Counted from the first letter of the stretch, positions 53,601 to 63,016 are shown. The stretch is DNA of 64,000 nucleotides from Locusta migratoria (GCA_026315105.1 CM048750.1:264421151-264485150); one strand, 5' to 3'. The notes: a model not told the origin generated them from the sequence alone. Made by a program: numbers and translations.

Positions 53601-55518
53601 CCGGCGAAAACAAGTCACTATATTTGTCACACAATGCATTGATTTTATCCTGAGGCACTATTGACGAAATTTGAAGCACATCTCTTTGAATTGATAAACC
53701 AAACAAGTCAAAAGCATCTAGTCCAAAAATGTTCTGTGTAGATTTGGCCTGAAGAACAACAAAAGCAACTGTTTTCGTGACACCTTGAAAAGAGGCGGGC
53801 AGGCTACATGTTCCTAGTACGGGAATATTTTCACCTGTATAAGCTGTTAACACTTGCTGTGACGGCGACAATTTTGGCGAACCCAGAAGTACATAAGTAT
53901 CTTTATTTATTAATGTGACAGCGGAACCAGTATCAAGCTGAAATTGCACAGTCTTATTTTCTATAGAGAGAGTAACAAACAGCTTGTGCTTCTGGCGCAC
54001 GACCGGTGCGCGAATGTGGGCAACGTCTAATACATATTGTTTTCTGCGCTTGCGCGGGTTGCGTGCGGTAGGAAGCGGCACATACTCGGCACACAGCGGA
54101 TTAACCACACTGTCACTAGATGACACTACCGCCGGATCGGCGTCCGCGTAATGCGAGGCTACTGCACTAAAATTACTTTGAGTAGCTACACCAATTCTAC
54201 TGTCACTAGCTACACAGTACGGGGCACTATTACAATTAGAAGTTGCAGAAGGCACTATTTTCACTACAGGAATACACTGTTCATAGTCATTTTGCTTGTC
54301 CCGAACCCTTTTCCGTTGCACTGTTTTACGCGCTCGTCGGCGCTTGCTACGTGGTGCACTATATAGTTTTGCCATAGGCGCAGAACTACTTTCTTGAAAT
54401 TGAGATCCAAGGAAAGCACTGTTCAATTCCACAGCCCGTATAACATTTACAGAATGAACTCTTCTCGCACTTTGCGAAGCACCGTTTCTAACGTTACTGT
54501 TCTTTGAGTTTTTAATTTGCATACACACAGACTGCACATGTCCCGATTTGCCACATTGATAACAGGTTGCGTTGCGACTAGGGCAATGAGCACGCTTGTG
54601 GCGAGACACACACTGGGGGCAAGACTTACGAACATTTTTCTGAAATGAGCGTTGGCGCCCGTTATGCAAATTACTGTGTCTAACACTACGGGGCGACCTT
54701 TGCGTCGCACTTTTACTCTGGCTACTGTTCACTGTCTGTTCAGCACGGCCGGTAGAAAAATAAGAATCACTAGTGCTATACTGAGAACTACGGCTAGGAA
54801 AGCGTCCGTTGCGGCGCACTGAATTTACACTGTGGCTTTGCATTTCTACATCTGCTAAGTCAAAAGTATCATGCGCTTCTATAAGCTGCAGTACACTGTC
54901 TAATGAGGGGTCAGACTGTTTCAGAATTGCTGCCCTAATTCTGGGGTCCTGAATGTTCTGCGTAATCGCATCCCTCAACATCACGTCACTATACGAAAGT
55001 CCACAAGAGCAAGTAAATTTACCTTGGCGGGTTAAGCCCTTCAATTCCGTAATCCACTCTTGGTGTGACTGCTGCGGTAATTTTTTAAGTCTGAAAAATC
55101 GGTATCGTGCAGCGGCTACAAGAACTTTTCTTTCATAATGAGCATTCAGTGCCTCTACTATTTGTTCAAAGTCTACATCACGAGGAGATGCGTGAGGGAA
55201 TAGTTTTTTCAGTAACACGAAAGTTTTGGGGCCCACCACAGACAATAAAAGATGCTTAACAGTCTGACCTGTAAGTTGATGAGCCGCGACGAGTTCTTGA
55301 AACTGCGCCAGATAATCACTCCATTCTTCCTCACGTTCGTTGTATTGGCGAAACGTAGGAAGTGTTGCGGCGGCAGGTGTGGGCTGCTGAAGCGGCGGCT
55401 GTTGTTGTTGGTTAGCTGCCCGCGCTGTCAGCTCGGCCACCGCCTGGAGCAACTGGGTGATTTGCGCCGTCTGTAACTGAATAATTTCCATTAAGTTTGG
55501 GTTCGGGGTAGTGGCCAT
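50539..55518 (-). CDS. gag-pol: Gag-Pol polyprotein of a Ty3/Gypsy element
   Basis: 1659 codons, no stop or frameshift, from ATG at 55518. Gag (about 1-360): capsid-like region and zinc knuckle CYQCGKSGHVQSVC at 319-332, preceded by a second Cys/His cluster. Aspartic protease: FQLDTGSAVTLI, Asp529. RT: DLAEAYLQIPL, LPFGSSSAP, catalytic YLDD 811-814. RNase H: AVDASSYGLG, Asp960. Integrase: His/Cys zinc region before CTVC, then HIDFAGPF (Asp1254), VSDNGPQF (Asp1308) and GEAERF (Glu1344), a DD35E triad. Gag and Pol share one frame with no ribosomal frameshift site needed, so Gag must be made by processing or another route. The C-terminal tail (about 1450-1659) is Pro/Ser/Gly-rich and enters the 3' LTR. 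All catalytic residues are present. Confidence 0.96.
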   Translation of the reverse strand: MATTPNPNLMEIIQLQTAQITQLLQAVAELTARAANQQQQPPLQQPTPAAATLPTFRQYNEREEEWSDYLAQFQELVAAHQLTGQTVKHLLLSVVGPKTFVLLKKLFPHASPRDVDFEQIVEALNAHYERKVLVAAARYRFFRLKKLPQQSHQEWITELKGLTRQGKFTCSCGLSYSDVMLRDAITQNIQDPRIRAAILKQSDPSLDSVLQLIEAHDTFDLADVEMQSHSVNSVRRNGRFPSRSSQYSTSDSYFSTGRAEQTVNSSQSKSATQRSPRSVRHSNLHNGRQRSFQKNVRKSCPQCVSRHKRAHCPSRNATCYQCGKSGHVQSVCMQIKNSKNSNVRNGASQSARRVHSVNVIRAVELNSAFLGSQFQESSSAPMAKLYSAPRSKRRRARKTVQRKRVRDKQNDYEQCIPVVKIVPSATSNCNSAPYCVASDSRIGVATQSNFSAVASHYADADPAVVSSSDSVVNPLCAEYVPLPTARNPRKRRKQYVLDVAHIRAPVVRQKHKLFVTLSIENKTVQFQLDTGSAVTLINKDTYVLLGSPKLSPSQQVLTAYTGENIPVLGTCSLPASFQGVTKTVAFVVLQAKSTQNIFGLDAFDLFGLSIQRDVLQISSIVPQDKINALCDKYSDLFSPELGCAKDFVAHVTLKESAVPKFRKARPVPIALRDTVAEELKRWQDSGVISPVSASQWASPIVIIPKPSGKLRLCADFKSTVNSQTIVDTYPLPRPEELMDKLGQSRFFSKIDLAEAYLQIPLDDESKKFFVINTHMGLFQFQRLPFGSSSAPAIFQRFLEQLTVSVPCCSNYLDDIVVSGRTVEEHLANLECLFKVLTAAGLRCNKAKCSFFQTEIEYLGHVINAQGIHPLQSHLRAIKDLPPPKNVHELQAVMGKLNYYFRFIPNASQIAAPLHHLRRKNVPFVWSKDCQVAFDKLKSALLSDACLIPFDPQKPVVLAVDASSYGLGVVLSHRIGCHDRPIAFASKLLTPTQQNYSQIEKEALAIIYGVTKFHHYLYGRKFYLLTDHKPLTSLFSPTKPIPPRTAQKLQRWSLILSNYQYEILYRPTTKHANADTLSRLPVGQDVSFDSSEMACCQIDSRDATAVADFPLNSRRVAQETAADADLSVVARFVRFGWPARAKDIDRPLVRRYFAQRHALSLSQGVLLLHTDNDQARVIVPRSLQREVLRLLHQGHWGIVRTKQLARRHCTWVGMDAQIESMTSQCTVCAEHQAAPPQRFSDWPRPTGPWQRLHIDFAGPFWNTRWLIVVDAFSKFPFVIAMNSTTASSTISALTSVFCIEGLPETIVSDNGPQFVSAEFQQFCRVNGIQHITTAPFHPQSNGEAERFVRTFKSHMEKMKGQHSRQQALQIFLSTYRCMPRDGPSPAELLHGRRHRTLLHLLQPPTHRVGSYGATRFQVSTPVLYTVFAGNKKTWLPGTIQRVLGRNMFIVRSSTGSELRRHANQLRLHRPRDPVSGFLIPDPVHRQGAQPHRSSPDYEIPMDVDVHPTQSSSPLSPPQMTASPRGTPGPCGPRQLGPRTSEEDDLLPLGGGGRPSPGFGGFPGGSQGGCRGADGVSFPASATTPVPPVTPPPRPSSQCRRRGPQPYATTARRFGGEGCGVAQVQSARHLLSPRAAMHARRGVLTTTATSALCDNAARGHH
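50671..50686 (-). promoter_or_regulatory. Polypurine tract
   Basis: On minus, a G-rich purine run (GGGGGGGGAGGGG) directly abuts the 3' LTR. It primes plus-strand DNA synthesis. It lies inside the gag-pol reading frame. Confidence 0.9.
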
Positions 55519-55729
55519 GCTGACCGATTAGGCGCCGCGTATACAAGTAACTTAGTACAAAACACAAATGCAATATGAAAGAGGACGCTCTGCAACAAAA
55601 AAGTCCACAAAATACGTAACAGAATATGTTCCCCCAAAAATCTTATAATAAGGGTGGGTGGGCGGGAGCAATTTCTGCGTGCTCCGACTGCTGCTGTCTG
55701 GCTGCTGCTAGCGTGCTGGTCCAAGGTTC

Positions 55730-55747
55730 TATCACTCCTCGTCGCCA
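55730..55747 (-). promoter_or_regulatory. tRNA primer-binding site
   Basis: On minus, TGGCGACGAGGAGTGA starts 1 nt inside the 5' LTR boundary. Its first 12 nt (TGGCGACGAGGA) are complementary to the 3' end I recall for animal tRNA-Ser(GCU), including CCA. The primer identity is inferred from memory of that tRNA. Confidence 0.7.
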
Positions 55748-55748
55748 C

Positions 55749-56196
55749 TTTTGTGTCCCGACTTCGTCGCCGCTTTTGTGTCCCAGCCTCGTCGTAGGTG
55801 TCGGTAGCCGAGTGAAACGAGACCGACACGCTGGTGCAGGTACGGAGGGGAGCAGCCAGAAACTATAAACACTCGAGTAAATTAGAAAGATATATATTGC
55901 ACAGAATGTAACAATACTTAACTTTTACATAGTACTGCAGAATGTTGATACATAGTTGTTTGGAGGCCTGCCTAGTGCCTGTACAATAGCGAAGTCTTCA
56001 ATCGTGCCTATCTGATTACGAAGGTCGTAACTGTTTGCTAGCTCAGTCCGAAGTGCGAAGTCCTTCAGTGGTGGCCACGAGCGGCGTTGTCGCAGAGGGC
56101 GCTCGTGGCTGTCGTCGTGAGAACGCCGCGCCGTGCGTGCATGGCGGCGCGCGGCGAAAGTAAGTGGCGCGCACTTTGTACTTGTGCGACACCACA
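55749..56196 (-). repeat. 5' LTR of the Gypsy element
   Basis: Same length as the 3' LTR and read as identical to it. It should contain the promoter; a TATATATTG-like stretch is present (about 55887-55896). Confidence 0.93.
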
Positions 56197-56201
56197 GCAA
56201 A

Positions 56202-56558
56202 TATACACATATTCGTTAAGTATTAGTTCATTACGAAGTTCTTCGTTATACCACTGAATCAGTTCGGCTACTTTTTATTTCCTTATTATCTATGTCTCTA
56301 GATATTTTACTAATGCTTCTAGGGCAAAAATTATACTAACTACTTGGTTAATTACGTATACATATAATTATAGACGAACATCACTCCCACGGCGGCTTGC
56401 CCGCCACTAGGAGCGCTAGTGTCGTTGTAGCTGTCAGTTGGTGACGACTTTCACAGCAGTGAGTGGCGCGACTGTATGTATTACACTGTGGTATATATCC
56501 GATTCACATTAGCTATTGCGAAGCGTTGCCGAGTTTGCAAGTAAAAAATAAAATTGTA
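56202..56558. other. Spacer between Gypsy element and solo LTR
   Basis: A+T-rich to about 56370, then a G+C-richer patch (CACGGCGGCTTGCCCGCCAC). No gene is recognised. Confidence 0.4.
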
Positions 56559-56563
56559 AAGTG

Positions 56564-57029
56564 TTTTGTGTCCCAACTTCGTCGCCGCTTTTATGTCCCA
56601 GCCTCGTCGCAGGTGTCGGTGGCCGAGTGGAATGAGCCCGACACAGGAACAAAAATAGCACGCTGGTGCAGGTACGGAGGGGAGCAGCCAGAAACTATAA
56701 ACACTAGAGTAAATTAGAAAGAGATATATATTGCACAGAATGTAACAATACTTAACTTTTACATAGTACTGCAGAATGTTGATACATAGTTGTTAGAGGC
56801 CTGCCTAGTGCCTGTACGATAGCAAAGTCTTCACTGGTGCCTATCTGATTACGAAGGTCCTAACTGGTTGCTATCTCAGTCTCAAGTGAACGATCGTTCA
56901 GAGGTGGCCACGAGCGGCGTTGCAGCAGAGGGCGCTCGTGGCTGTCGTCGTAAGAACGCCGCGCCGTGCGTGCATGGCGGCGCGCGGCGAAAGTAGGTGG
57001 CGCGCACTTTGTACTTGTGCGACACCACA
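56564..57029 (-). mobile_element. Solo LTR, same Gypsy family, older
   Basis: Alignable end to end with the LTRs at 50223 and 55749 but with many substitutions and an extra block (ACAGGAACAAAAATAGC) near 56640. It has its own perfect 5-bp duplication, AAGTG, at 56559-56563 and 57030-57034. No internal region remains: LTR-LTR recombination product. Confidence 0.95.
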
Positions 57030-57261
57030 AAGTGGACCTTTGCTCATACATTATCGTGTTTTCAGTTCAGTAATCAACACACTAAATAAGCATTTTGTCC
57101 ATCAGGTGTAACACGGAACATATACGACGCTCAGCTGAACTATGCTGGGGGCAGTACAGGTTATCAACACCGGGCGCTACGCAGCTGCAGTGTTGTGGTT
57201 CACCTGGGTTGCCAGATCGACCGCTCTGAGTTCATTCACCAAACTTTACTGTGATTGTATA

Positions 57262-57838
57262 ATGACTGAAAAGTTAGAAAGAACATTGAAAATGTTGTGC
57301 GGAAGACGAGCCAGAGACTGCGTTTCATTGGCAGATCAGGTAAAAGCTGCAACGCCACTAATGAAGAGATTTCCTACACTCTACACAATGCTTGTCCGTC
57401 CTCATTTGGAGTACTGCTGCTCATTGTGGGATACTGATCAGGTACGACTGAGGGAAGACATCGAAAGAGCTCAGAGGCAACACGATTTGTATTAATGCGA
57501 TACGGGGAAGAGAGTGTCACGGAAATGATACACGAGTTGGCGTGGGGTTTGTTACAACGGCGTTTGTCATTGCGGCGAAATGCACTTACGAAGTGTCGTT
57601 CGCCAACTTCATTCTCAAAACGCTTAAATTGATTGACTGCCAACAACATAGCCATAAATGATATAATAAAGTACGAGAAATCAGAGTTCGCACGGAGAGA
57701 TTAATGTGTCCTTTCTACTCGTGCACACTGCTGGAAGATGTCTTGGTTGATATATAGTGTGAAGCTGGTTGGATGAAGCCCCTGCTAGGAACTTAGATGT
57801 GATTTGCAATGAACATGAAGTAGATGTATATGTGGAAG
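57262..57838 (+). mobile_element. CR1-like LINE 3' fragment, diverged
   Basis: CGAGCCAGAGACTGCGTTTC, CTTGTCCGTCCTCATTTGGAG, TACTGCTGCTCATTGTGGG and a 3' end GAAGTAGATGTATATGTGGAAG follow the plus-strand copy at 16405-17453 but with more changes. Frames are broken. It carries the same C-terminal SLWDTDQV and ERAQR block. Confidence 0.85.
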
Positions 57839-58267
57839 TAGAAAACACAATTTTTGTTGATTTAGGAAACAGTGACGGTGGGTGCTACTCGATGTAAGTG
57901 TTAATTTATTTATTTAATGCTGAGACATTTGATATATAGTCATTAGTCTTCTAACTTCCCAATACAATTGACATCTGACATCCCGTCACAATATTGCAGT
58001 CTATCATAGTTTCTTAGATGCTCACAATTCAAAATGGTGTCTTCTCTTTCACATATAACACAGTTTGGTGAGGGTAAAATTCCAATCCTGTGCAGGTGTT
58101 CCGCGAGGTAGTCGTGGCCAGTTATTCTTCGAAATGCTGCCATAGTTTCCCTTCTTGGGTGTTTGGGAAGTGCGTTCTTCTCTTCTAACAGTACAAGCCG
58201 TGTTTTTCTTTGCTCTTGTGTTGTCAAGTGGTCATACAACTTCTTCTTGAAACTGTTGTTGATAAGT

Positions 58268-58468
58268 TCAAAATGTTCAAATGTTTGTAAAGTCTATGGG
58301 ACTTAACTACGGGGCTATCAGTCCCTAAACTTACAAACTACTTATGAACTACTTATGAACTAGGACGGCACAAATATCCATGCCCGAGGGGGGATTCGAA
58401 CCCCCGACCGTAGTGGCCGTGCGGACAGTGACTGGAGCGCCTTAGTCCCCTCGGCCACCGCGGCCGGC
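58268..58468 (-). mobile_element. SINE, subfamily 1
   Basis: Full-length minus-strand copy, duplication TGTTGATAAGT at 58257-58267 and 58469-58479, inside the RNase H LINE. Confidence 0.95.
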
Positions 58469-58651
58469 TGTTGATAAGTATTTTAATGGAGATGTATGAT
58501 AATTTTGGTCAATTTGTTTCAGAAATCTCGGTTCCTTTTTTGGCTAGAAAGTCTGCCATTTCATTCCCATGTATACCTGTATGTGCTGGTATCCACTGAA
58601 AAAACTATTTAAGTTCCAGCTTTGGTGATTGAGGCAATAGAGGATTTTATT

Positions 58652-58851
58652 GCAAAATTCAAATATTTGTATAGCTTATGGGACTTAACTACGGGGTCAT
58701 CAGTCCCTAAACTTACAAACTACTTATTAAGTAGCTAGCACTAAGGACGGCACAAATATCCATGCCCGAGGTGGGATTCGAAACCCCGACCGTAGTGGCC
58801 GTGCAGACCGTGACAGGAGCGCCTCAGTCTCCTCGGCCACCGCGGCCGGCT
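58652..58851 (-). mobile_element. SINE, subfamily 1
   Basis: Full-length minus-strand copy, duplication GGATTTTATT at 58642-58651 and 58852-58861, inside the RNase H domain of the LINE. B-box has a change (GGTTTCGAATCC region). Confidence 0.95.
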
Positions 58852-59087
58852 GGATTTTATTTCATTTATGCAAGTACTTAGAGGTGTTTGGAAGGATGCA
58901 ATTGCCTGTTTTGCAGAAGTTGAATCACAAAATATAACAACATTTTTGTAACCTTTTAGTGACAGGTTTATTGCCTCCAACTCTCCATCAAAAAGGGAGT
59001 AATACTGTCCTAAAGCTTTGTAAAAACAAAATATTTTACTTTAAAATCCAGCACCAGCGATAGCATTTGCTTTAGTCAATGATCCGT

Positions 59088-59090
<3 letters not shown>

Positions 59091-59134
<44 letters not shown>
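59091..59134. repeat. (TA)n microsatellite
   Basis: About 44 bp of TA interrupting the LINE coding remnant just upstream of the RNase H start. Confidence 0.97.
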
Positions 59135-59135
<1 letters not shown>

Positions 59136-59640
59136 CCATTCTGTATTCTGTTTGCGTGTACATAGTATTTATCATTTCTAGAGCCATGTTTTTAAGATGT
59201 TCTTTATTCGTTTCTGTCTTAACAACCTTGTCATTCAGTTGAAGTCTGAGTATGAGGGGGCATAGTGTAAGTGGACTGAATGGGGGAGCGAAGTCTTCTT
59301 TACTGATTGGTGGTCTTGTCTTACTGCACCAATACATTGCATAAAGCCTTTCTGTGTTTTCAGCCGGTTAGCATGATTTTGGTAGTTGTTCCAATATGTG
59401 TCATTGGGTTATCTGGTTAATTTTTCATAATGGAGTAGTGCCAGTCTCATAATTTCTGATTTTAGAGGTGGAATTCAAGTCGCTGCTTGAAGAGCCAAAA
59501 TAGGCGTTGTTTTTACTGCTCCAGTAATCAGGCGTAGAGCTTGATTTTGAAGAACCCCCAATTTAGATACATTCGCTGAGAGTAATACTTCAGATCCATA
59601 TAAGTGTGTGTGTGTGTACTTTACATATCATTATCAGCAC

Positions 59641-60130
59641 AGGAGAGATTTTCCGTAGGAGGAAGTAGATCTTGGAGGTCTGGTCGTGGCTTGTGTTCGT
59701 GATTTGCTGGTTGTGGGACGTATCCAGCTAATGTGTGAAATATTAGCGCGTCCGTGTCGACTTCTGTTTAGCTTTCTGGTGAAAGCGGACATCTGCTTCT
59801 TGAAGTAAGTCATTTGTAAGGATGTAACACTGAATCCAAGGTTGTTGCTAAAAGCGAAGCTTTCAGCTACTTTGGGTAAAATTCTTTATGTCTACTCTCT
59901 GGCCATAACCGTGTGTGGACATTAAGACGCACAAAGGAAGAAATGCTACTAAATACGTTTCCAAAAGGCAGCTCTGGAGCAGTTGTATCTTTGTGTCACA
60001 ATATAAACAGTAACGAATGACGACAGAGTTGCCGGTACCCAATCCACAAACCGCAGTGTATATATAATATAGAGAAACTTCTAGCCTAGGCAACAAGCCG
60101 TGGAACACGATGGAAAATAAAAGTACTAGT
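59641..60130. other. Unassigned stretch
   Basis: No recognised gene or repeat between the LINE and the next SINE. Confidence 0.35.
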
Positions 60131-60143
60131 CAACATTATTTGA

Positions 60144-60342
60144 AAAATGTTCAAATGTTTGTAAACCTTGGGACTTAACTGCGTGGTCATCAGGCCCTAA
60201 ACTTACAAACTACTTATGAACTAATATACTAAAGACGGCATAAACATACATGTCCGAGGGGGGATTTGAGCCCCAGACGGGGAACGGTCTCGCTCATCGT
60301 AGCATAGCGCCTCAATGCGCTCGGCCGCTACACCGTGGCCAA
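60144..60342 (-). mobile_element. SINE, divergent subfamily
   Basis: Minus-strand copy with head GGCCACGGTGTAGCGGCCGA and a weak B-box (GGCTCAAATCC). The tail matches the other SINEs (AACTGCGTGGTCATCAGGCC inverted). The flanks CAACATTATTTGA and CAACATTTGA are an imperfect duplication. Confidence 0.8.
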
Positions 60343-60371
60343 CAACATTTGAATTACTACTTCTGTCGAAA

Positions 60372-60652
60372 TCTGTATTAAAAATGTGAATGTCTGAACC
60401 ACAAGACATAAAGAGCTTAACATTTGTACAGTTACTAATGTCTACCCGGAGAAGGCTTTAGGCAGGGTTTTATAGCGATCGGATAGCTATTTAGTAATTT
60501 CAAGAATATAACACAAAATGCGAAACAATAATTACTCTTTGAAAATTATATTTACTCTTTGAAAATGGTTTTATTGGTTGCATTCCTGCTTGAGGGTTGA
60601 TAATGATAAAAGGGATGTAAAGTTATTGGTGTATATAAAATTCCACGTGTGT

Positions 60653-60688
<36 letters not shown>

Positions 60689-61236
60689 ATATTTGCTCTG
60701 AAGCGAAAACTACAGAACGCAAACGAATGATCTATTGTTGTCCGAAGTCTCCCGTTGTATACCATAGCAATTCCATGCCGATAGCTATAAGGGGATGAAG
60801 ATATGATGGTTGAAAGTCGTAAATTATAAAAAAATTCGGACTGAAGGCCAGCGATGACGTTTGCGACTCTATAGCAAGGAGGTTACATATAGCGAAACGT
60901 GATGCCACAGACAATATCTTTGGTCTATGCGTGCTACAATGTCTTCAGCTGTTTCTATGTAAGGATAAGCATACGAATAAGAAAATATAAGAATAAATAT
61001 ATACGGCAGTAAAAAAGAAATTTCTTTTAATACATCTCTTTAAAGAAATCGATTTGACGTTTCGCACATCTCGTGATCGATCTGTGATATTATTACAATC
61101 ATTATTGTTGAATTTCGTGATTGGATTCTTCGAAACGAGTGCATTTCTACGTGTGATTTGATCTCATAGCACACTACTTAAAGCTAGTTTATCTATCATC
61201 AAACAAAACGCGAGCAGAGCCGCGGGTTTAAGCTAG
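60372..61236 (+). mobile_element. Non-autonomous Helitron, copy 2
   Basis: Starts TCTGTATTAAAAATGTGAAT after A; ends GCGAGCAGAGCCGCGGGTTTAAGCTAG before T. It is colinear with the Helitron at 7131-8375, lacking its TA tract and one of its local duplications. No Rep/helicase. Confidence 0.85.
60646..60686. repeat. (TG)n microsatellite
   Basis: About 40 bp, slightly interrupted, inside Helitron copy 2. Confidence 0.95.
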
Positions 61237-61426
61237 TTAAAAAAAAAAAGTAAAAAAAAAAAGTAAAAGAAATTAAAAACTTAGCTTAGTAAATTATTTG
61301 TGAAAGGTATCTCACGTAGGATAAGTACTTGTTGTAACACGTAGGCTACGTGTGATATGAACTTTACTTGTAGTATTTATCTATAGACAAGTTTACAGCT
61401 GCACCTTATGGAATTTTATTACTAAA

Positions 61427-62348
61427 CTAGCTGAACCCCCGCTGCTTCGCATGCGTAGACTGGTTGGTCTGCACCAGTTGTTTCTTTTTAATGATGATCA
61501 AGAGTCCATATCCTAAGTTTCGCAGGTATAGCTCGAAATTTGAGTTAACAGTAAGGTATCTTTCAAAATCAATTTTTGCATCCCGTATTTCACCCCCTTA
61601 TTAGTCTAATTTCTGAAAATACCGAAACACGTGTCTTTTAAATTCGAACCCCAAATCCAAATCCGAAAATTTGTAGTTCTAACTTCAAAATTGCCTAAAT
61701 AGAAAGAGATTTTCGATAAACATCCCCTCTCCAATTTAACCTCATTGGTGGTTGAATTTCCAAAAATACCGAAACACGTATTTTTTAACGTCTAACCAAC
61801 TATACAAATATCAATTTTTGAAGCTGTAGCTTAGAAATTGTATCAATAGCAAAGTGTTTTCAAAAAGATTTTTTGATCTTCTATTTAACCCTCTTACTTG
61901 TTGAATTTCCAAAAATATTATCATGGATTTTTAATCCTGACCAAGATTTCATATCCAAAGTTTCGTAGTTGTAGCTTAAAATTTGAGTTAACAGCAATAT
62001 ATTTTTGAAAATCGATTTTTTGCGTCACCTATTTTACCCCTTTATTTGTCTTATTTCAAAAAATGCCGAAACACGTGTGTTTTAAATTCGAACCCTGAAG
62101 TAAAATCCGAAATTTTGTAGTTATAGCTTCAAAATTGCCTAAATAGCTACGAATTTAAAAAACGTTTCATCCCCTATTACACCCCCTTACGGATGGAATA
62201 TCGAAAAATCGCTTCCTAAATGATGCCTACAGAGTAAGATCAACACCCTCCACAAATTTCAAGTTTTTATCTTCAGTGGTTTGGGCTGGGCGATGATGAG
62301 TCAGTCAGTCAGTCAGTCAATCGGGACACTTACTTTTATATATAGAGA
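61427..62348 (-). mobile_element. Non-autonomous Helitron, different family
   Basis: On minus it starts TCTCTATATATAAAAGTAAG and ends GCATGCGAAGCAGCGGGGGTTCAGCTAG before T. The body is unlike copies 1 and 2: it has a loosely repeated internal phrase (AATTTCCAAAAATACCGAAACACG and variants at about 61610, 61750, 61900 and 62050), so it is built of ~150-bp decayed tandem units. A (TCAG)n stretch is at 62300-62320. Confidence 0.8.
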
Positions 62349-62390
62349 TGATGACTACGTCACGTTCTACTAATTCACCGTAAATGCTGT

Positions 62391-62590
62391 TCAAATGTTC
62401 AAATGTTTGTTAAGCTTATGGGACTTAACTACGGGGTCATCAGTCCCTAAACTTACAAACTACTTATGAACTACTTACGAACTAGGACGGCACAAATATC
62501 CATGCCCTAGGGGGGATTCGAACCCCCGACCGTAGTGGCCGTGCTGACCGTGACTGGAGCGCCTCAGTCACCTCGGCCACCGCGGCCGGC
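62391..62590 (-). mobile_element. SINE, subfamily 1
   Basis: Full-length minus-strand copy, perfect 11-bp duplication GTAAATGCTGT at 62380-62390 and 62591-62601. Confidence 0.95.
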
Positions 62591-62639
62591 GTAAATGCTG
62601 TAATAACGTTTCACTTCCTACGGGTATCCGAAATGGTGA

Positions 62640-62988
62640 GTAGGAGAGGGCGTGGACAACAGGGGCTCTATAGCCGTAGTGTGTGACTTGGGGGAACTTG
62701 AGACGGACGGGAGGCGAGCGCGGATAGCCAAGTGGCACTCCGCTTTCGGCATTGGGACGGCGTGTTTACGTCCAGGCTGCGCGTGTTCGCGGTCGAGATA
62801 GTTTACAGTAGGCGTTCTCGCGTGTGTTAACTGTTACAGACGGACATAGTGGCACACTGTTACAGAAAAACTGCTCTCAAATTCCCTTTCTCCGGCGAGT
62901 TCCTGAGACCTAAGGCCCTCGAAATCGAACGTTTATTAAGAGAAGAAGTACGAATTGACTACAACGAACTTACTGGAATACATTTATC
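62640..62988 (+). pseudogene. Retroelement 5' region with gag-like ORF1 start
   Basis: G+C-richer block. Near 62870-62988 a frame reads ALKFPFSGEFLRPKALEIER then LLREEVRIDYNELTGIHLS, which resembles the start of gag-like ORF1 proteins of insect LINEs (from memory). It is cut at 62989 by the tail of the minus-strand LINE that continues to the window end. Confidence 0.45.
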
Positions 62989-63016
62989 GATTAGATTAGA
63001 TTAATACTTATTTCAT

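Larger units (their letters stand above)
50223..56196 (-). mobile_element. Ty3/Gypsy LTR retrotransposon, full length
   Basis: 5974 bp between two LTRs of 448 bp that I read as identical, with 5-bp target duplication GCAAA (50218-50222 and 56197-56201). In minus orientation the order is 5' LTR, primer site, gag-pol in one frame, polypurine tract, 3' LTR. Pol order protease-RT-RNase H-integrase defines Ty3/Gypsy. There is no envelope frame. Identical LTRs plus an open polyprotein indicate a very recent insertion, probably a live element. Confidence 0.97.
57925..59640 (-). mobile_element. RNase H-bearing LINE remnant, split by two SINEs and (TA)n
   Basis: Minus-strand pieces in order: a pre-RNase H part (59140-59337, CSKTRPPISKEDF), RNase H start RDGSLTKANAIAGAGF at about 59041-59095, middle EAINLSLKGYKNVVIFCDSTSAKQAI at 58860-58980, and C-terminus TMAAFRRITGHDYLAEHLHR with CVICEREDTILNCEHL (CxxC...H knuckle) at 57943-58239. 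RNase H after RT indicates an I/Jockey-related LINE. It is not the same family as the copy at 9490. The extent of the 5' side is approximate. Dead. Confidence 0.75.

Noticed and set aside
50223..56196. Possible env gene (errantivirus-like) in the Gypsy element
   Set aside because: No room or frame remains between integrase and the 3' LTR. The C-terminal tail shows no signal peptide or membrane segment.
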